NCBI GenBank assembly: GCA_028386065.3
Contig: JAKUCV010006157.1
Coordinates: forward strand, 34,058 to 98,057
Source of the DNA: Turnera subulata
Taxonomy: Eukaryota > Streptophyta > Magnoliopsida > Malpighiales > Passifloraceae
DNA length: 64,000 bases
Direction of reading: 5' to 3'
In this document: positions 21,325 through 34,239 of the stretch, one piece after another
How the letters are laid out: every line of letters begins with the position of its first letter
Position numbering within the stretch: position 1 is the stretch's first letter
The notes under the pieces: generated by a model
Seen by the model: the letters and a program-made list of their open reading frames with translations, nothing else
Database searches by the model: none
What the model was told of the DNA's origin: nothing
Position numbers and translations under genes: made by a program

Positions 21325-22586
21325 TCACTCCTGGGCCTTTTCCTCTGCAACATCTGTGGCTGTCTCCTCCTGGGTTGCCTCCTCGACTGGTTTCTCTTCT
21401 TCAGCTGGCTTCTCTTCTTCAGGTACTTTCTCTTCCTCTGCAGGAGCTTCAGTAGTAGTCGCTTCTAATTTGGGCTCCTCCTCTTCAGCAGGCTTCTCTT
21501 CTGGGGTCGCTTCTGCTGCCTGCTCGCCTTCAACCTCAACTTCCTTCACAACCTCTGTCGTTTCAACTTCAGCTGCAGCTTCAGTGCTCTCTTCCTCCGC
21601 TGCTGCTGCTGCTGGTGCTTCTGCCTCTGGCTGTGCAGCAGGAGGTGCAGTTTCTTGACTTGTCTCCTCAGCTTTGGTCACCTCTGTTGTCTCATTCTCT
21701 GGCACTGCTACTGCTGCTGGTTGAACCTGCAATCATTAACCATATACTGATTTAATATTCTACAGTCTAAAACATGGGTGAAACTTGAAACTATAGCAGA
21801 ATATCTCATGGTTTGCTGATAAAATTGATCAGAAAAGTATTGCAAGCTGTTTATAACGTGAATACAACATAGTGTGATCCCTTATATCTTTGTTTTTGTG
21901 TGTGTTTATTATATTTGTATAGATGTCATGATATGAAGAATTCAAGGTCTGATCACATGTTTCCATTTGTTTTCATTAGATACTGATCAACTAAAGAAAA
22001 AAAGTTGGTTGAAATAGATGAAACTCTAAACATATTCATGATGATTGAATCATTAGTAATTAACTAAACACACATGTTTCAAGCCAAAAGAATCAGACCG
22101 AAATCTGGCTTAATGGATATAATGATATGGAAGATCTCCAATAGTCCATCACCAGAGCCAGAGTTCGGTGTTATTTATGGCCATCAAAGTACAAGAGTTA
22201 CTGCATTTATGCATCAAAAATATATAGCATGTTCATTTTCTATCTTTGAAAGCAAAGACAAGTATATATATATATATATATATCAAAAATGTTGATTGGG
22301 ATACTTAATTGGCAAGCAAAAACGGATCAAATCAAGATATCACTCGAGCAATCGAAACTCGGGAGAGAATAGTCATCACTCGAGCAAGTTTGAAACTCGG
22401 GAGAGAAAGTCCTGTGTTGACAGGACACTCTTCTAGTATAAAAAAGGAAACGAAATATATACACCTAGAAGATTCCTATCACCACAAACAAAGAAGCTTG
22501 GATAGGATGTGATGTGATGACTAATCTGATCAATGAAAGAATATGATGACTATTGTAGGCCAAAGGTATACCTCAACACTGGCCAT
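21325..22586 (-). CDS. Hev b 5-like acidic protein (138 aa, two exons)
   Basis: Exon 1 is 22572-22586 (five codons, MASVE, then donor GAG|GTATAC). Exon 2 is 21325-21726 after the acceptor GATTGCAG. The 845-bp intron separates them. The spliced product has 138 residues, is extremely acidic and is built of Glu, Ala, Pro, Thr and Lys with recurring PAEEEKP/VEEATQE-like units and no aromatic core. The start (MASVEV...PENETTEVTKAEE) and the TPEEKPAEEE repeats match the acidic latex protein Hev b 5 and its relatives in other eudicots, of similar length. The protein is expected to be intrinsically disordered; its molecular role is not established. The ATG is chosen because it joins in frame and because a TATA box lies upstream. 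The ATG inside the intron edge at 21732 is an artefact of reading unspliced DNA. Confidence 0.85.
21727..22571 (-). other. Intron of the Hev b 5-like gene, with (TA)n and a short tandem duplication
   Basis: A (TA)n run sits at about 22263-22283. A duplication of about 35 bp with ATCACTCGAGCAA and GAAACTCGGGAGAGAA occurs twice between 22339 and 22408. No other gene is seen in it. Confidence 0.7.
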
Positions 22587-22698
22587 TTGGAGATCGAAAT
22601 GGAATGTAAATGGAAGTTGATGAAGAAGAAGAGAGCGAAAGAGTATAGCAAGAAAGGCTACAATTGAGTGAAGTGAAGGGATGATGAGTGTGAAGAGC

Positions 22699-22706
22699 TA
22701 TTTATA
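22699..22706 (-). promoter_or_regulatory. TATA box of the Hev b 5-like gene
   Basis: TATAAATA (within CTCTATAAATAGCTC) on the minus strand, 113 bp upstream of the ATG. The spacing suits a leader of about 80 nt. Confidence 0.7.
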
Positions 22707-25700
22707 GAGATGCAAAATGCATAGCCTGGTATTAGCTTTGGTTTAAGAAATGAGAAGAGGGAGGTAGTATTTGAAGAATCTGTCAATTTGACACCTCATG
22801 TAGCTGACACGTCAAAAAGGACAGGACATATTAGCATGTCTCCCTAGCTGTAAAAATGTTTTCTTTTTCCTGTAAAGTACCATATATAGATTTTTAAATG
22901 GTTTGTTTTGTACACTCCATAAATAGAGATTTTGATTATTGACTACAATCGTAACAATAGTAATGGCGATGTCATTGAAAATCATGTAGAAAGATAGGTA
23001 AAATCTCAAATAAGGGATCCTGCATTGAACATCGTAATTTGTCATTGTTAAGGAGGGGTAAAAAAGAAGAAAGAAAGAAAATTAGAAGAAAATACTTGGC
23101 ATACAAGGTACAACAAAATTACCCAAATTTTTTGGCATAGACACTACGCAAACTCACTGAAATCGACTTTATATTATAAGTATAGACTATATATCAGTAG
23201 CAGTAGCACAATCATATATATGCAGTCACTATAATTAAATAAGAGTCGTAATTAAGGAGAAGTCCTGCGTGTATTTATTTATAACACAATCTTGATGTTG
23301 AATGGAGACGGGGAGAACAAGTGTTCCTTTTAACCTAGTATTAGGGGGGAGGGGGGTTGATCATTACTTTAACAAAAGTGATTTTGGCAAGGACACATGG
23401 TGGTGGAGGCCATTTCTCATATCAACATCATATCTTCCATCTAAAGTGGGCTCCTCTTTGTTTTCGTGTAATTGGGTATTTAGCTGGCCGATCACTATGA
23501 TGCCGTCATGTTATAGCTAGAATCTCAATTTGATTAATAGTTTATGGTATGGGCAGTGATGTTTTCTTTTAGCTTTTTTTCTTTTAATAGAATTGGTTAG
23601 TATTTTTTAAAAAAATATTTAATCTATATATTCTACTTTTCCTTTTTCCATTGTCTCTTAATACTTTTCTTTGGGCGAAATTGTCAATTAATCCTTAAAA
23701 CTTTCTGCATCCATACAAAACTAATACTGTGTGACTATATATATATATGTATGTATGACGACCTCTCATACTTGCTATACATTCATCAGCAAAAGGAAAA
23801 AAAAAAAAAAAGCAAGAAAACGTCATGAATAATGTATAGCTTTTGCAAATTATAAGCAAGTGAAGTACCTTGTGGCGCTGATCGAAATCCTATTCATTTT
23901 AGACCTATCTTTTGGTAGGCTTTTCCAAAACCTAAACGACACAATTTATTTCTCATCCATGAGAAGCCATACATCATTTAAAATAGATATAGGAAGCAAG
24001 GGGAGAGCGTGAGGTAGCATGCATGTATTCATTTTTTTGGGGTTAAAATATACTTGTACTTTTTTTTAGAGCAAAAATATACTTGTATTTGAAGAAAGTA
24101 AAACTCTAACAAAATAGGTGATTTTCTTATTATGTAATACAATTTCACTAGAATCCAGCATCACTTGAGCCAGTTCAAAAATAGATCCATACAGATTGAA
24201 TTCGACACCTAGCTACTAATTAGGAAGTGCGGTGTATTTATATCTGTGCAGGATGTGAGACATATTTCCAGCATGGCATGTCTATTTGTCCCAACTGGAT
24301 GGGGTGTGATGGAGATAGTGGACATACATATCAGGTTAACATTTAAGATTCGACCCAGGAAAATAACTATTCATACGAGGATTTAATAGAAGTAGAAGTA
24401 GAAGACCAACGATGAAATTGAACCAAAGAAAAGTCGAAGTGCAAACTGTATAAATAAAAACTATATAATATAGACAATAAACATCCATAATACTAAAGTA
24501 CAAAAATTCAAACAAGGCATGGTAGAATGTAATAAATGAAGGTATAATTTCATGGGCTCGACAACCAACGGCAACTTCAGTTGCTTGCTATATACCTTTA
24601 TCCTGTTGTGGTCAAATTATTTTTGTTGTTTCTAAGGTACTTTTTCCATTTTGTTTTTTTTTTCACCTTTCACCCTTCACACCCTAGTCCATTAGTCCAC
24701 AACAAAATTTAACAGTGGGGCTTTACGGTCTTGAGGCAAACCAAGCAAAGAGCCAACAATGGTATCTTAGGCCGGTGGTACTTTCATGATTGGGGTCAAA
24801 ATCCTTTCATTTTAACGGTGATCACCATCTTTATTTATTTTAGTACCATCATTTGAGTGACCCTACCGGAAAAGTATTGAAGTTTTGCAATTGGCGTTTT
24901 TATTTTTTCTTTTTTTCCTTTGAATCAAGCAAAGCCCATCTTTGCTCTACAAAGAGGAAGCCGACCTTTCTAAAGATGGGGGAGCCTTTTGTGAGGACCC
25001 ACATATACATGCTTTCCAGGTAGGGATCTCGTGAATTCAGGGTCCCACTTTGCCCGCCCTCTGATTTGCCACGTTGGATCGCTGTCATCTTTCTGATCAT
25101 GTCCTCACAAAATGCCACACCACCCCCCCACCAAATTCCTCAAAACTCACATCATGTGCACCACCATTTTTCAATATAATCCGTAGTATTATGTCTCCTA
25201 TATAATAATATAAAGAGTGATAAGCTAAACACTAGTGGGGGAAATGGGGATGAAGTCATGGATTAGATCTGGCGTGGTAGTACATGTGTGAGAAGAATAT
25301 GTGGGATTTTAGAACTATCTATTTACGACGAAATATATGTGTACAAGGCCAATTTATCATGGATTGAACTTAAAATATAGTTAAAAATACTCTCCAAGTG
25401 TTGGCTTAGTTGGTTGGAATTTTATCAGTAAGCACTCACTATGCTCGATATTTTGCTATTTTCCTAGCAAGTAATTCAGTTGGTCTCCCAAACAAGTATT
25501 TTCTTTTTGACTTTCAATGAAAGGAAGTAGGACTCCTTCCTACTTTACAGGCAGCAAATTCCCAACATCACAACTTCAGAAGTTTCGGCTGCCCAATACA
25601 TTAAGATCCTTTCTTCCTCCGTTTGTTGTGTGGATTGAATCAATTTCCCACCAAGGATCCTTTAAGATTCCAATTAGTTTGCAAAAGCACTTACTTTATC

Positions 25701-26365
25701 ATAAAACGCATCAATGACTGACTGAGCCCACCCACCCAACAAAGGCGTCTTGGATTGCCCAATAGGCAATAACTGCGGGAACAAAATGGGAAAAGGCAAA
25801 ATAAACAGGACACCCACATTCCAAAGTTCAAAACAGGAAGGTTGCACTTGTACAAATAATACTATGTTTTGTGGTTCCCTCTATTTTTTCTTCTAGCTCT
25901 CCCGACATCTACAGTACATTGTAGTAAAAAAATAACTGGAACTTCGCAAGCCTGCTCGAGGACAGAAAGCTATAATTCAGCGTTTAAATTGCCATTTTTT
26001 TTGTCGCAAACATAAGAATAAAAATCACTTGGGACATGATTGCATCAGATGCGAATCCTCATTTTACATTTACTAGAATAAAAATTTGCAAAAAGATCAC
26101 TTTTTTTCATAATCAGCGAGACAAAAAGTTCTGTTAACAAATTCTGGAGCTGTTTTTGACAGTAAATATGAGCACTAAACTGCTAACCAACGATGGTGAA
26201 AATTTCTTACAGTGGTTCCAAAAAACTTGAATAAAACTTAAATACTAATCGACAGGTGCAGTAGTTCGTATAACTGTTGAGCTCTGGCCAATGGGGGATC
26301 CAGGAAGAAGAGGAATTGATCCCCGTCGAGATAAACCCTTTTGGAACTGCCATAGTGACCAACAT
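22707..26365. other. Intergenic region between the Hev b 5-like gene and EMC3
   Basis: AT-rich DNA with many A/T runs. Short frames (23302-23520, 24900-25118, 25517-25717) do not resemble known proteins and have no splice or codon support. The end next to 26366 should hold the 3' UTR of EMC3. No transposon ends could be identified with confidence. Confidence 0.4.
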
Positions 26366-29300
26366 TCAAGCTGTAAGTTTTCTCAATACCGCCTCAGCAC
26401 GCTGCTCAAATTTTGGCAGCGCCCACTCATGCTGAACGATGTCTAGGCTGTCTTTCTCAGCACCCAAGCTCTGACAATAATGCAAATCAATGAAGTATTA
26501 GGAGTAAGAAAACTGTTGCCTGGATGCAAGTTCTTTCAGCTCATCTTCCGACGAGGATGATGCCATAATAAATACTAGTAAAACTATCACTACTGACATA
26601 GATGCACCAAAGGTTCTTCCCAACCAAAAAAAAAAAAACATATATGTCTCAAATCACTTGGAAAACTTCGAAACATGATGTGTCAGCTAGTGCACCTTCT
26701 TGCCTCATATATTTGCACTAGATATTAGAGAGAGAAAAATAGTCCCAAAATTACTGGGCATTTTCCTTACGCACTCAATACTTTTGTTGCATTGCCTGGT
26801 CTAAATCCAAATCCAACAATAAGGTGGAAAAAATATATATGAGAAATTGAATATGTTGAGAGAGTATTCGACAAAACCCAAATTGGAAGATCCTTGATAA
26901 GTGGGCTTAAAAACCCAAATCATGCATAAGACAGCTCTCGAGACATAGAGACACGCAGCTAAAAAAGTTGCTGGTTAATTATGCTAACATGAATAGCAAC
27001 TAAAGTAAAACATAGAAGTACACAGAATGAAAAACCTCAAGTACCATAATCATGTAAAAGACTTTCACATAGTAGGGGAACACACAAGGAACAAGGAAAC
27101 AAGGCAACAAGGGAATCACTGCCAGCAAGACAATGTTATACAGTGCGCAAAGAGAGAGCATGTGAGTGCAGGGACCAGCTTGGGGCCACAAGAAGATGTA
27201 AATTCCAAATACATAAGACATCATAATGGCATACCTGCATCGAAAGTAGTAGAATAGCAGAGAATATTGCAGCCAGTCTTAGGAAAATAGCACAAAAACA
27301 ATGAATTCTTCATTGAACCAACCACTTGCTTCCAAATATAACATCTATTCGCACTTCTTATCACATGAAAATCTACCACTACAGTTGATGCATCCGTTTG
27401 CCACCAAATTGAATTTAGGAAGCAAACTGACAAGTAACAGATATATTTTGGTCGAAACTGGGATGTATATTATAAATATACCTGAGCTGAGAACATGATT
27501 AGGGGTCGGTAGCTCAATCCGACTCCTATCTTAAAAAAGACAACCAATACTACAACAGATACAAACACATTGTCACAACTTATATAAAGACATGACTAGA
27601 GGCAGACTTGATGAACGAGAAATAACATGCGTGAAAGGACCGATTAGGTCAGAGAGATAAGTGGGAATCTGTCTGTCGATCCATGTCAACAACTGAACTG
27701 GATGCCCCTGGTGAGAAGATCATACGATGGCATTCTTCGGTGAGGACCACAGCCGTGTGATTCTGGGAGCGGTGGCGGGTGGGGGCTGAGGGAGTAAAAT
27801 TTGATGAGATGACAGGGTAATTAGCTTGGAGGGGGGTAGGAATGGTGATCGGTCCGGTGGGGGCCTGTGCAATAGCAGAGGTAGACAGGGTGGTTTGGGC
27901 ATTGGACACATCTTTTAGGGCTTGCCTTTTGGGGTTGCCTTTCGTTGCGAATTTGGAGATTTTTACAGGTTGTGATTTTTTTATGGACGGTGCGGGGGCT
28001 TTGGAGGAAGCTTTGGTGCTGGATTTCTTGAGAGGCCCAACTCTTATAAAGTCTTGAAGTGTGGGTGGCCTTTACATCCAGAAAAATAAAATCTATTGGT
28101 GACAAGTTACTAGTCTTAATGAGACCTAAGGTGGCCTTTACATCCAGAAAAATAAAATCTATTTGTTTCAGTTTTCTATAAATATTTTTCTAAAATATAT
28201 TTACTTGGCAAGTACTAGTTACATTAGGTACATCACCACTAGTCATATATGCATAAGAATTAAGATGGCCTTTACTTTCAGAAAACTAATTCATTCTTTT
28301 CCCATTTTACATTAATATTTTTCTAAAACGTGTTTACTTGAAAAGTGTTGCTACACTGTTACTAGTCTTCCTCATGAGAACTAAGGTGGTCCTTAATTCC
28401 AGAAAACTAGAATTTTTTCATTTTTATATTAATATTTTAATGAATGCATTTACCCAAAAAGTGAGAAAGCAATATTATGACAACTATTCCTAGAAAATGA
28501 GTGTAGATTTAGACGAATAAATTTGGAAGAGAATTTTTAATAAAAATTCATGATACAAGAGTAAAAGTTGGCGATAAAATTTCTTGCAAGAAGAAATTTT
28601 AATTGTTGTGACAATAGCCTTTTGGAGATCTATTTTGAAAAAATCAGATCCCCAAAAAAGAGTTAATCTTTTTTCCTGAGCAATATAAGCATGTTTTAAA
28701 TACTGATTTCTAGTATTAAGAAACTTTTTATGAAAAAGGTGAAACTTCTAATCAAAGCAAACTACCATCTACGCCACCAGTAGACTGCAAAGTGTCCACC
28801 CTGTTCCCATATGCACTGGCTGACTTCGGATGACACTACTTTAAATCCATCCCCCAAACAAATAGACAGCCAAGCTAACATGGCAAAATTAGAGCTCAAA
28901 CTGCAGAAAGAATGCCTACAATTGCAGAAAGAATCTTTGTGACACACAGAAGCATTTTCATTTTCATTTCTTAATAAAAATGGTCAACACCCAGGCCACA
29001 GGCAAAGAACCTGCAACCTTAAACCTAACATAAACCCAGAATTACAACAAGAATCCTAGATGCAAGACAACTGCAAGCATATGCCAAATCAAAAATATAA
29101 CAAGGGCCAGCAGCACAAAACCATTCCATTTCTAAAAATAATCTGCAGTAGTTTACAGCAATGCCATGAAATGCCAGAGCTCTGTGTCAACAATTCAATT
29201 CCCCCATGAATCATTCCAGGGTAACCTCTTCCTAGAAAGAAGACTAGTATAACAGGCAGTAACTATGACTTGCCTTTAAATAGATAACTAGGGACTAACC

Positions 29301-32300
29301 CAAGCACCAAGTGTGGTATCAAGTTTTCCACAAGACAAAAGTTTAACTAAAGTTACTGGAAATAACTTGCCTTCTGATATGTGAGTATAACAAAAGAATG
29401 GATCTGCATGAATGGTGTATTGTCACATAAAAGGAACAGTAAAAGCTAGACTTAAACATTCCGTAATCGCTTCCACTGACTAGAGACAACACGTCAATGC
29501 TGTTGTGTCATGCAGCTAGAAACCTACAGGAACAGATACCTAGTAACTAAACCAGATTGGCCAGTTCAATAGGGAACTGCATCTGGGTCCTGTCCAGAAA
29601 TTTCTGCTAAATTGACTGGTTCAACGAAAGTTGTACCTAAACATGAACCGGGGCCGAAACCGGTTTGACAACCGTTTGATTTCTAAAACCTCGAGTTTCA
29701 CCTTTAATAAAAAACCTTTTAACTAATTGTCAATTCCGGGTTCCAAATAGGTGGTTAAGTTCGATGCAAGTGAATTAGTTATGACAATATTTCACTGAGA
29801 AAGTATTTGACGGTGCGAAAACAGATGAAGCATAAGAAACAGGTATGACCTTAAATTGGGCTCCTTAATCAGTTTTGAGACTAAAATGATAAATGGAGAA
29901 CAAATTTACCTTTGTTGGGTCCATGCCAAACCCACTCATTTGCATCATCCGCTGTGTATCATCAGTAGCTGCATGGTAAACATGATTTAGCAATTAAAAG
30001 TAACAAAAAACTTGCAACTTATGCCAAGACCACATTTCTTCTACGAATTTGCAAGAAGGAAAGACAGAAATCTAAGTTAAATAGATATCACACTTTAGAA
30101 GTTCTATGACCAACATAGATATAACCAGAAGTTTTATAGACTCATACTCACCATTTTCTTCACCCAGAATAAGACTAAATAAACCCCTCAATCCAAACAA
30201 GTTAAGGAAATACCTGAAAAAAAAAATAAGAGTAATTTTAAAGTTAGTTAAGAGAATGACCAGAATCCAGGTAAGATTCATATTCTAAAGATTTTTACAA
30301 AGTAAGGGAAGTACCATGAGCGACTACTGACATAGCTAACATCAACTGTGCTTAAATCAATCCCATTTTGCAACATTGATCTGAACCTCTGAGTTAGTGG
30401 AAACGGTATCTTGGCTGCAAGGAGAAAAGAATGGCATTAAAAAAAAAGTTGCAATGAATACAGATCAATCTAGCAAGAAGAAAGTTTTAAACAAACCCAA
30501 GAAACTCCAAACTGAACACATTAAGGATTCAGACATAAAACAGAGTTCAACAATCAAAGAGTTTAGATAATGATAGTAAACAAACAAACCTGCAACAAAA
30601 CCAGAGAAGAAGAAGTTGACCCATGCAAAAGTCAGTGTCTGTCGAGCACAAGAAGGCAAGTCAGGCATCAAGAATTAACAACTGGACTTGATGACAATAA
30701 CAAGCTGTTAGCACATTGCTTTTCCTGTACCTGTGGTATGATCATGGAAAGGTTTTTCTTCATCATATCCATGGCCATGTTTGGATCAGAGAACATTTGT
30801 GCTTGCGCATTCTGAGCCTGGCCCTTTGGAACATGCAACAATCCATTTTCCTACAGATGCCACCCAAATAAATAAATCTTTAACATGGGCATTACAATCT
30901 GGAATGCAAAACTCCCAAGTGATGTAACAGAATATGCATTCGCTTAAGAAATCCTATACGTACGGCACATCAGATGGCCATCTAAATCAAAGCAAAGAAC
31001 CAAAAACAATTAGGAACTTTTAATCCAACCACCCCAGTACGCCTGGATCTTGAGATAATAAAACCCCACAGCCAGAGTGATAACCTCCTTAGCCATGCAA
31101 CCCAACACCATTTCCCCCCCTCAGAATGTGACAAGCTGCATCCAACGTGTTTGAAGGGACTCCCTGATGTGTACAGTCAAAAAACAAAAAACTGTGTGTA
31201 ACACCAACTGCACCCAGAACAAGCCACAAAGCTTCAAAGAAACCTACTAAGCTATCACCTTACGGAAACCAAGCTCCACAGCCAAACTAAGCCCATAGCT
31301 CGCATGTCAGCCAACTCAGAACCCATATTAGCTAAAGTTCCCAGTTTCAGGGACAACCCCACCAGCCAACTCCTGTAGATAGTCATGCAAAATTATCCAG
31401 CCTTCACTGACCAGGTACCATCTACATTAATCATAAAAAAACCCTGCAACAGGGAAACCCTAAGGCAGCACTCTCTGATCTCTCACCCTCGCATCCTGCT
31501 GGTCCATTTCGAAAGATTGCTCCTATTTTATGCCAGTGAAGCTACGCAACATACCTGCTTTGCAAAACAAGTACTCCTTCCCTCAAGTGCAGACATTCCT
31601 CGAGCACCAGCTAATCCAGCAAGTTAGCGGAATGGTTCAATATCACAGCTAAAAAGGCTAAGCACTATGAAAAATTCCGATCCTGAAAATCCCTTCGCAT
31701 AATGGCATGCCCATTACAAACCCTACCACGCCATTTCTAAACATCTCTTCCATTCCATCCCTTGAATCCGTCCATATCCCATAAACGTGCTAGAGAAACC
31801 GGTTAGATCCTTAAAACCACAGGGAAAATCGGCACCAGATCAAACGGAACTTTTATGAAAAAAAAAAAGGTATGGTTTGCAGGTCTTAGTTCGAAGTAGA
31901 GTTGCACATATAAGTTAATGAAACTTTAGTCAAAGTCACGCGCAGGATCAGATACCTAAGAGAGACAAAGGCAAACTAAAGTTAAATTAGAAGAAGAGGC
32001 AAACCTCGTTGCTGAAATAAAGTCTGCGAGCGCGGAAAGACTTGGGAGGAATGAAATTAGCAGCGCCGCGTAAATTTCGAGCCCTAAGAATCACTTGCCT
32101 GGGAAGAGATGAACAAAAAGCGCACACACAACCAAAAAAAAAAAAAGAAGAAGAGTGAGTTAGTATCCAAGTACAATGGTAGTAACCAGAATAGAGATGG
32201 ATAGGATAAACGATTAGGAGAGAGAGAGTGAGGGGGAGAGGAACGTGCCCTTCACGGATGATTTTGGCATCGGGGACTTGAGAGGAGCGCATGAGCTTGG

Positions 32301-32400
32301 AGACGAAGTAGCGGAGGACGCCGATGAGAACCATCACCACCGACAGCGGTATCAGCACCCAGTCCCTTATCGCCCTGTCCAGCACCAGATCTTCTGCCAT
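26366..32400 (-). CDS. EMC3: ER membrane protein complex subunit 3 (246 aa, 8 exons)
   Basis: Exons on the minus strand: 32249-32400, 32005-32098, 30731-30850, 30590-30638, 30315-30414, 30152-30213, 29910-29968 and 26366-26470. They total 741 nt and join in frame without stops. The product starts [20 protein letters not shown] (first membrane segment about 13-31). It contains [37 protein letters not shown], a second hydrophobic stretch [13 protein letters not shown], then [20 protein letters not shown], the third hydrophobic region [17 protein letters not shown] and a C-terminal [19 protein letters not shown]. This is the whole EMC3 (TMEM111) protein, a member of the YidC/Oxa1 superfamily that inserts membrane proteins as part of the ER membrane complex; 246 aa is the usual plant length. 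Intron 1 appears to start with GC (AAGG|GCACGT). The last intron (26471-29909) has filled with repeats. Confidence 0.95.
27640..28060 (-). pseudogene. LINE ORF1-like or other retroelement fragment in the EMC3 intron
   Basis: A minus-strand frame, readable from about 28050 to 27649, encodes a Lys/Pro/Ser-rich stretch ([35 protein letters not shown]) followed by a Pro/Thr-rich segment. The style is that of the variable basic linker of plant LINE ORF1 proteins, but no zinc knuckle or RRM is seen, so the assignment is weak. It is oriented as EMC3 and would be removed with the intron. Confidence 0.3.
28064..28440. repeat. Degenerate tandem repeats in the EMC3 intron
   Basis: A motif GGTGGCCTTTACATCCAGAA occurs at 28067 and 28130, with weaker copies at 28264 (GATGGCCTTTACTTTCAGAA) and 28384 (GGTGGTCCTTAATTCCAGAA). 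A second motif, TTACTAGTCTT..TGAGA.CTAAG, recurs with it. This gives about four copies with spacings of roughly 63, 134 and 120 bp. Confidence 0.6.
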
Positions 32401-32824
32401 CTTCTCCTTCTCCTTCTTACTCTTACTCTTCCTCTTCTCTGCTCGCTCCTTGTACACTTTTCTTCTTCTTCGGCTTCGATTTGGCCGGAGATTTTTTTAG
32501 TCTTTTACTTCACTTTGTTTTTCTTTCTTTCTCTCTCTCTCTTTTTTTTTTTTTGCAACTGCCACTACCACCAAGGGGCCTTTTCAGGTTGGTCTTTCCT
32601 CTCGCTAAACGCACCGTTTCTTCTAATAACGTAGGTATTAATGGAGTGGTGAACAATTTTTGTCATTTCTAATACCTTCTTCAGTCTATAAAATACTTTT
32701 TTTTTTTCTCTTCCTTCAATTGCTCTCCGACTCTGACTGAATGAAACGCACCGTTCGCTCACAGGAATCAATCTTGATTCCTTTTCTCTTTCAATAGTAT
32801 ATATTTTTTTGGAAAAGAATATAC
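32401..32824. other. Upstream region of EMC3
   Basis: It holds the 5' UTR and promoter of EMC3 on the minus strand: purine-rich on that strand just before the ATG, then a CT-rich run at 32519-32552 on the plus strand. No clear TATA box was identified. The in-frame upstream ATG at 32457 gives only a short Lys/Glu/Ser-rich extension and is not favoured. Confidence 0.4.
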
Positions 32825-33060
32825 TTTTTTTTTTTTTGTGGAGAACGAGCATATTATAGCATTACTTAGGATACATCTCGTGCTGCAAGATACAAATCAT
32901 CTTGCTGAAAACGAGTACAACAAGGCGGGGCAGAACAAGAGATATAAATCCTTGACGATCATTGCGAGCAGACCTCACAAGAGCATCAGCAACAAGATTT
33001 CCCTCCCGGTAAACATGTGAAAATACACAAACCCCAAAAGAAGCAGACTAATGAATATAC
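32825..33060 (-). pseudogene. LINE 3' end (RNase H tail) fragment
   Basis: On the minus strand the frame contains HMFTGREI followed, with frame slips, by a VADAL-like region. This is the usual end of the RNase H domain of plant L1-type LINEs (VYREGN.VAD). A run of T on the plus strand (32824-32837) is the poly-A tail. The 5' part is missing. Confidence 0.45.
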
Positions 33061-33203
33061 TTTATCTTATACTATGCATGAATGGACCAGATTGGTTCAA
33101 AAAAAAAAAAAGGCATGGATGTACTAGACAAATTCTGATGGTAGGTGATGTAAAGGGTTCAACATTACACTATCTTCGAATCCGAGGTATGGGCTATCCA
33201 TGT

Positions 33204-33402
33204 TGTTAGAATATAAGTGTGAGTGGTGTATCCCACATTGGAGAGAAGGAGGCCAAGTGAGTAACATATAAGTGAAGTGGACCTATGTACCCAATACCTT
33301 GAGGTTTTGGGTTACAGAGTGGTGTCCTGGTCACGCGTATGGAACTCACTTGGGCCTCGCATATTGTCTCCCCGATTTTCGGGCGACTCCCGGTTCTCAA
33401 CA
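33204..33402 (+). mobile_element. Short solo LTR or TRIM LTR (199 bp)
   Basis: It starts TGTTAGAATATAAGTG, contains TCCCACATTGGAGAG and ends GGTTCTCAACA. The flanking 5 bases are CATGT (33199-33203) and CATGC (33403-33407), a 4-of-5 match to a target duplication. This short dispersed repeat type, with TCCCACAT near the start, is common in eudicot genomes. The strand is arbitrary. Confidence 0.55.
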
Positions 33403-33595
33403 CATGCCCTATGTGTTCCTCGAAGTTTAGGATAACACACGAAGATAACTAGGAGGTAATTTTGATAAACTCCTCGCGAACCAAATGATTGGGGAGTATC
33501 TACCTTTACTTCAATGCATTTGCTCTATGCTAGTCCAAATTTAAACGATTAATTTTCATCATAGGCATAGTGAGACTAATTTTATAGCTGATATA

Positions 33596-34015
33596 CAAGG
33601 TTTTGAAAACCGGACCGGCCATTGAACCGGCGAGGGGGATGTTCAAGGAAAACCGGGGTTCGACCGGGGTTCAACCGTTTTATTAAATTATATTAATTTT
33701 TTTAGAAAATAGTCAAAATATATTCATTAAAATAATTTTATGGTCAAAATTGAAGTCATTCTCAATATATACTAAAACGTATGTAAAGATAACACTAATT
33801 TGTGATAGTTTAGTTGGTTAATGACTTTAAATATTGTTAGGAGGTCAAGGGTTCAAGTCTTACTCTCACCATTTTTAAAATTTTTAACCAGTAAAAACCG
33901 GTTCAAAACGGTTCTATAACTGGGGGGTTTTTCCTAGTGAACCGGACCGGAGTTGTCCTGAAAACGCGGTTGAACCGGGATAACCGGTCGAACCGGTCCG
34001 GTTTTAATAACCTTG
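33596..34015. mobile_element. hAT-type MITE (420 bp) with 8-bp target duplication
   Basis: The two ends are inverted copies over 23 bases with two mismatches (left CAAGGTTTTGAAAACCGG, right reversed CAAGGTTATTAAAACCGG). Both flanks carry CTGATATA (33588-33595 and 34016-34023). The 8-bp duplication and CAAGG ends are those of hAT elements. The interior has further CCGG-rich subterminal repeats and no coding sequence, so it is non-autonomous. Confidence 0.85.
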
Positions 34016-34125
34016 CTGATATATTAATTAAGAAAGTTCTTATCATAAGTGAGACCCCCTGATTATTGCATGGTTCCCATGCTGGTTGATGGGGTCAGTT
34101 TTTTTTTTTTTTTGAAAAGGAGGAC

Positions 34126-34225
34126 GATGCTCATTTTGAAGTAGTAGTCAAGAGACAAAGCCAACCAAATCAGAAGATGCTCATTTTGAAGTAGTAGTCA
34201 AGAGACAAAGCCAACCAAATCAGAA
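34126..34225. repeat. 50-bp perfect tandem duplication
   Basis: Two adjacent copies of a 50-bp unit beginning GATGCTCATTTTGAAGTAG (34126-34175 and 34176-34225). Confidence 0.9.
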
Positions 34226-34239
34226 GACAAGAGAGGCTG

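Noticed and set aside
27491..27530. tRNA-like GGTCGGTAGCTCAATCCGACTCC
   Set aside because: No cloverleaf can be drawn; acceptor and anticodon arms are absent.
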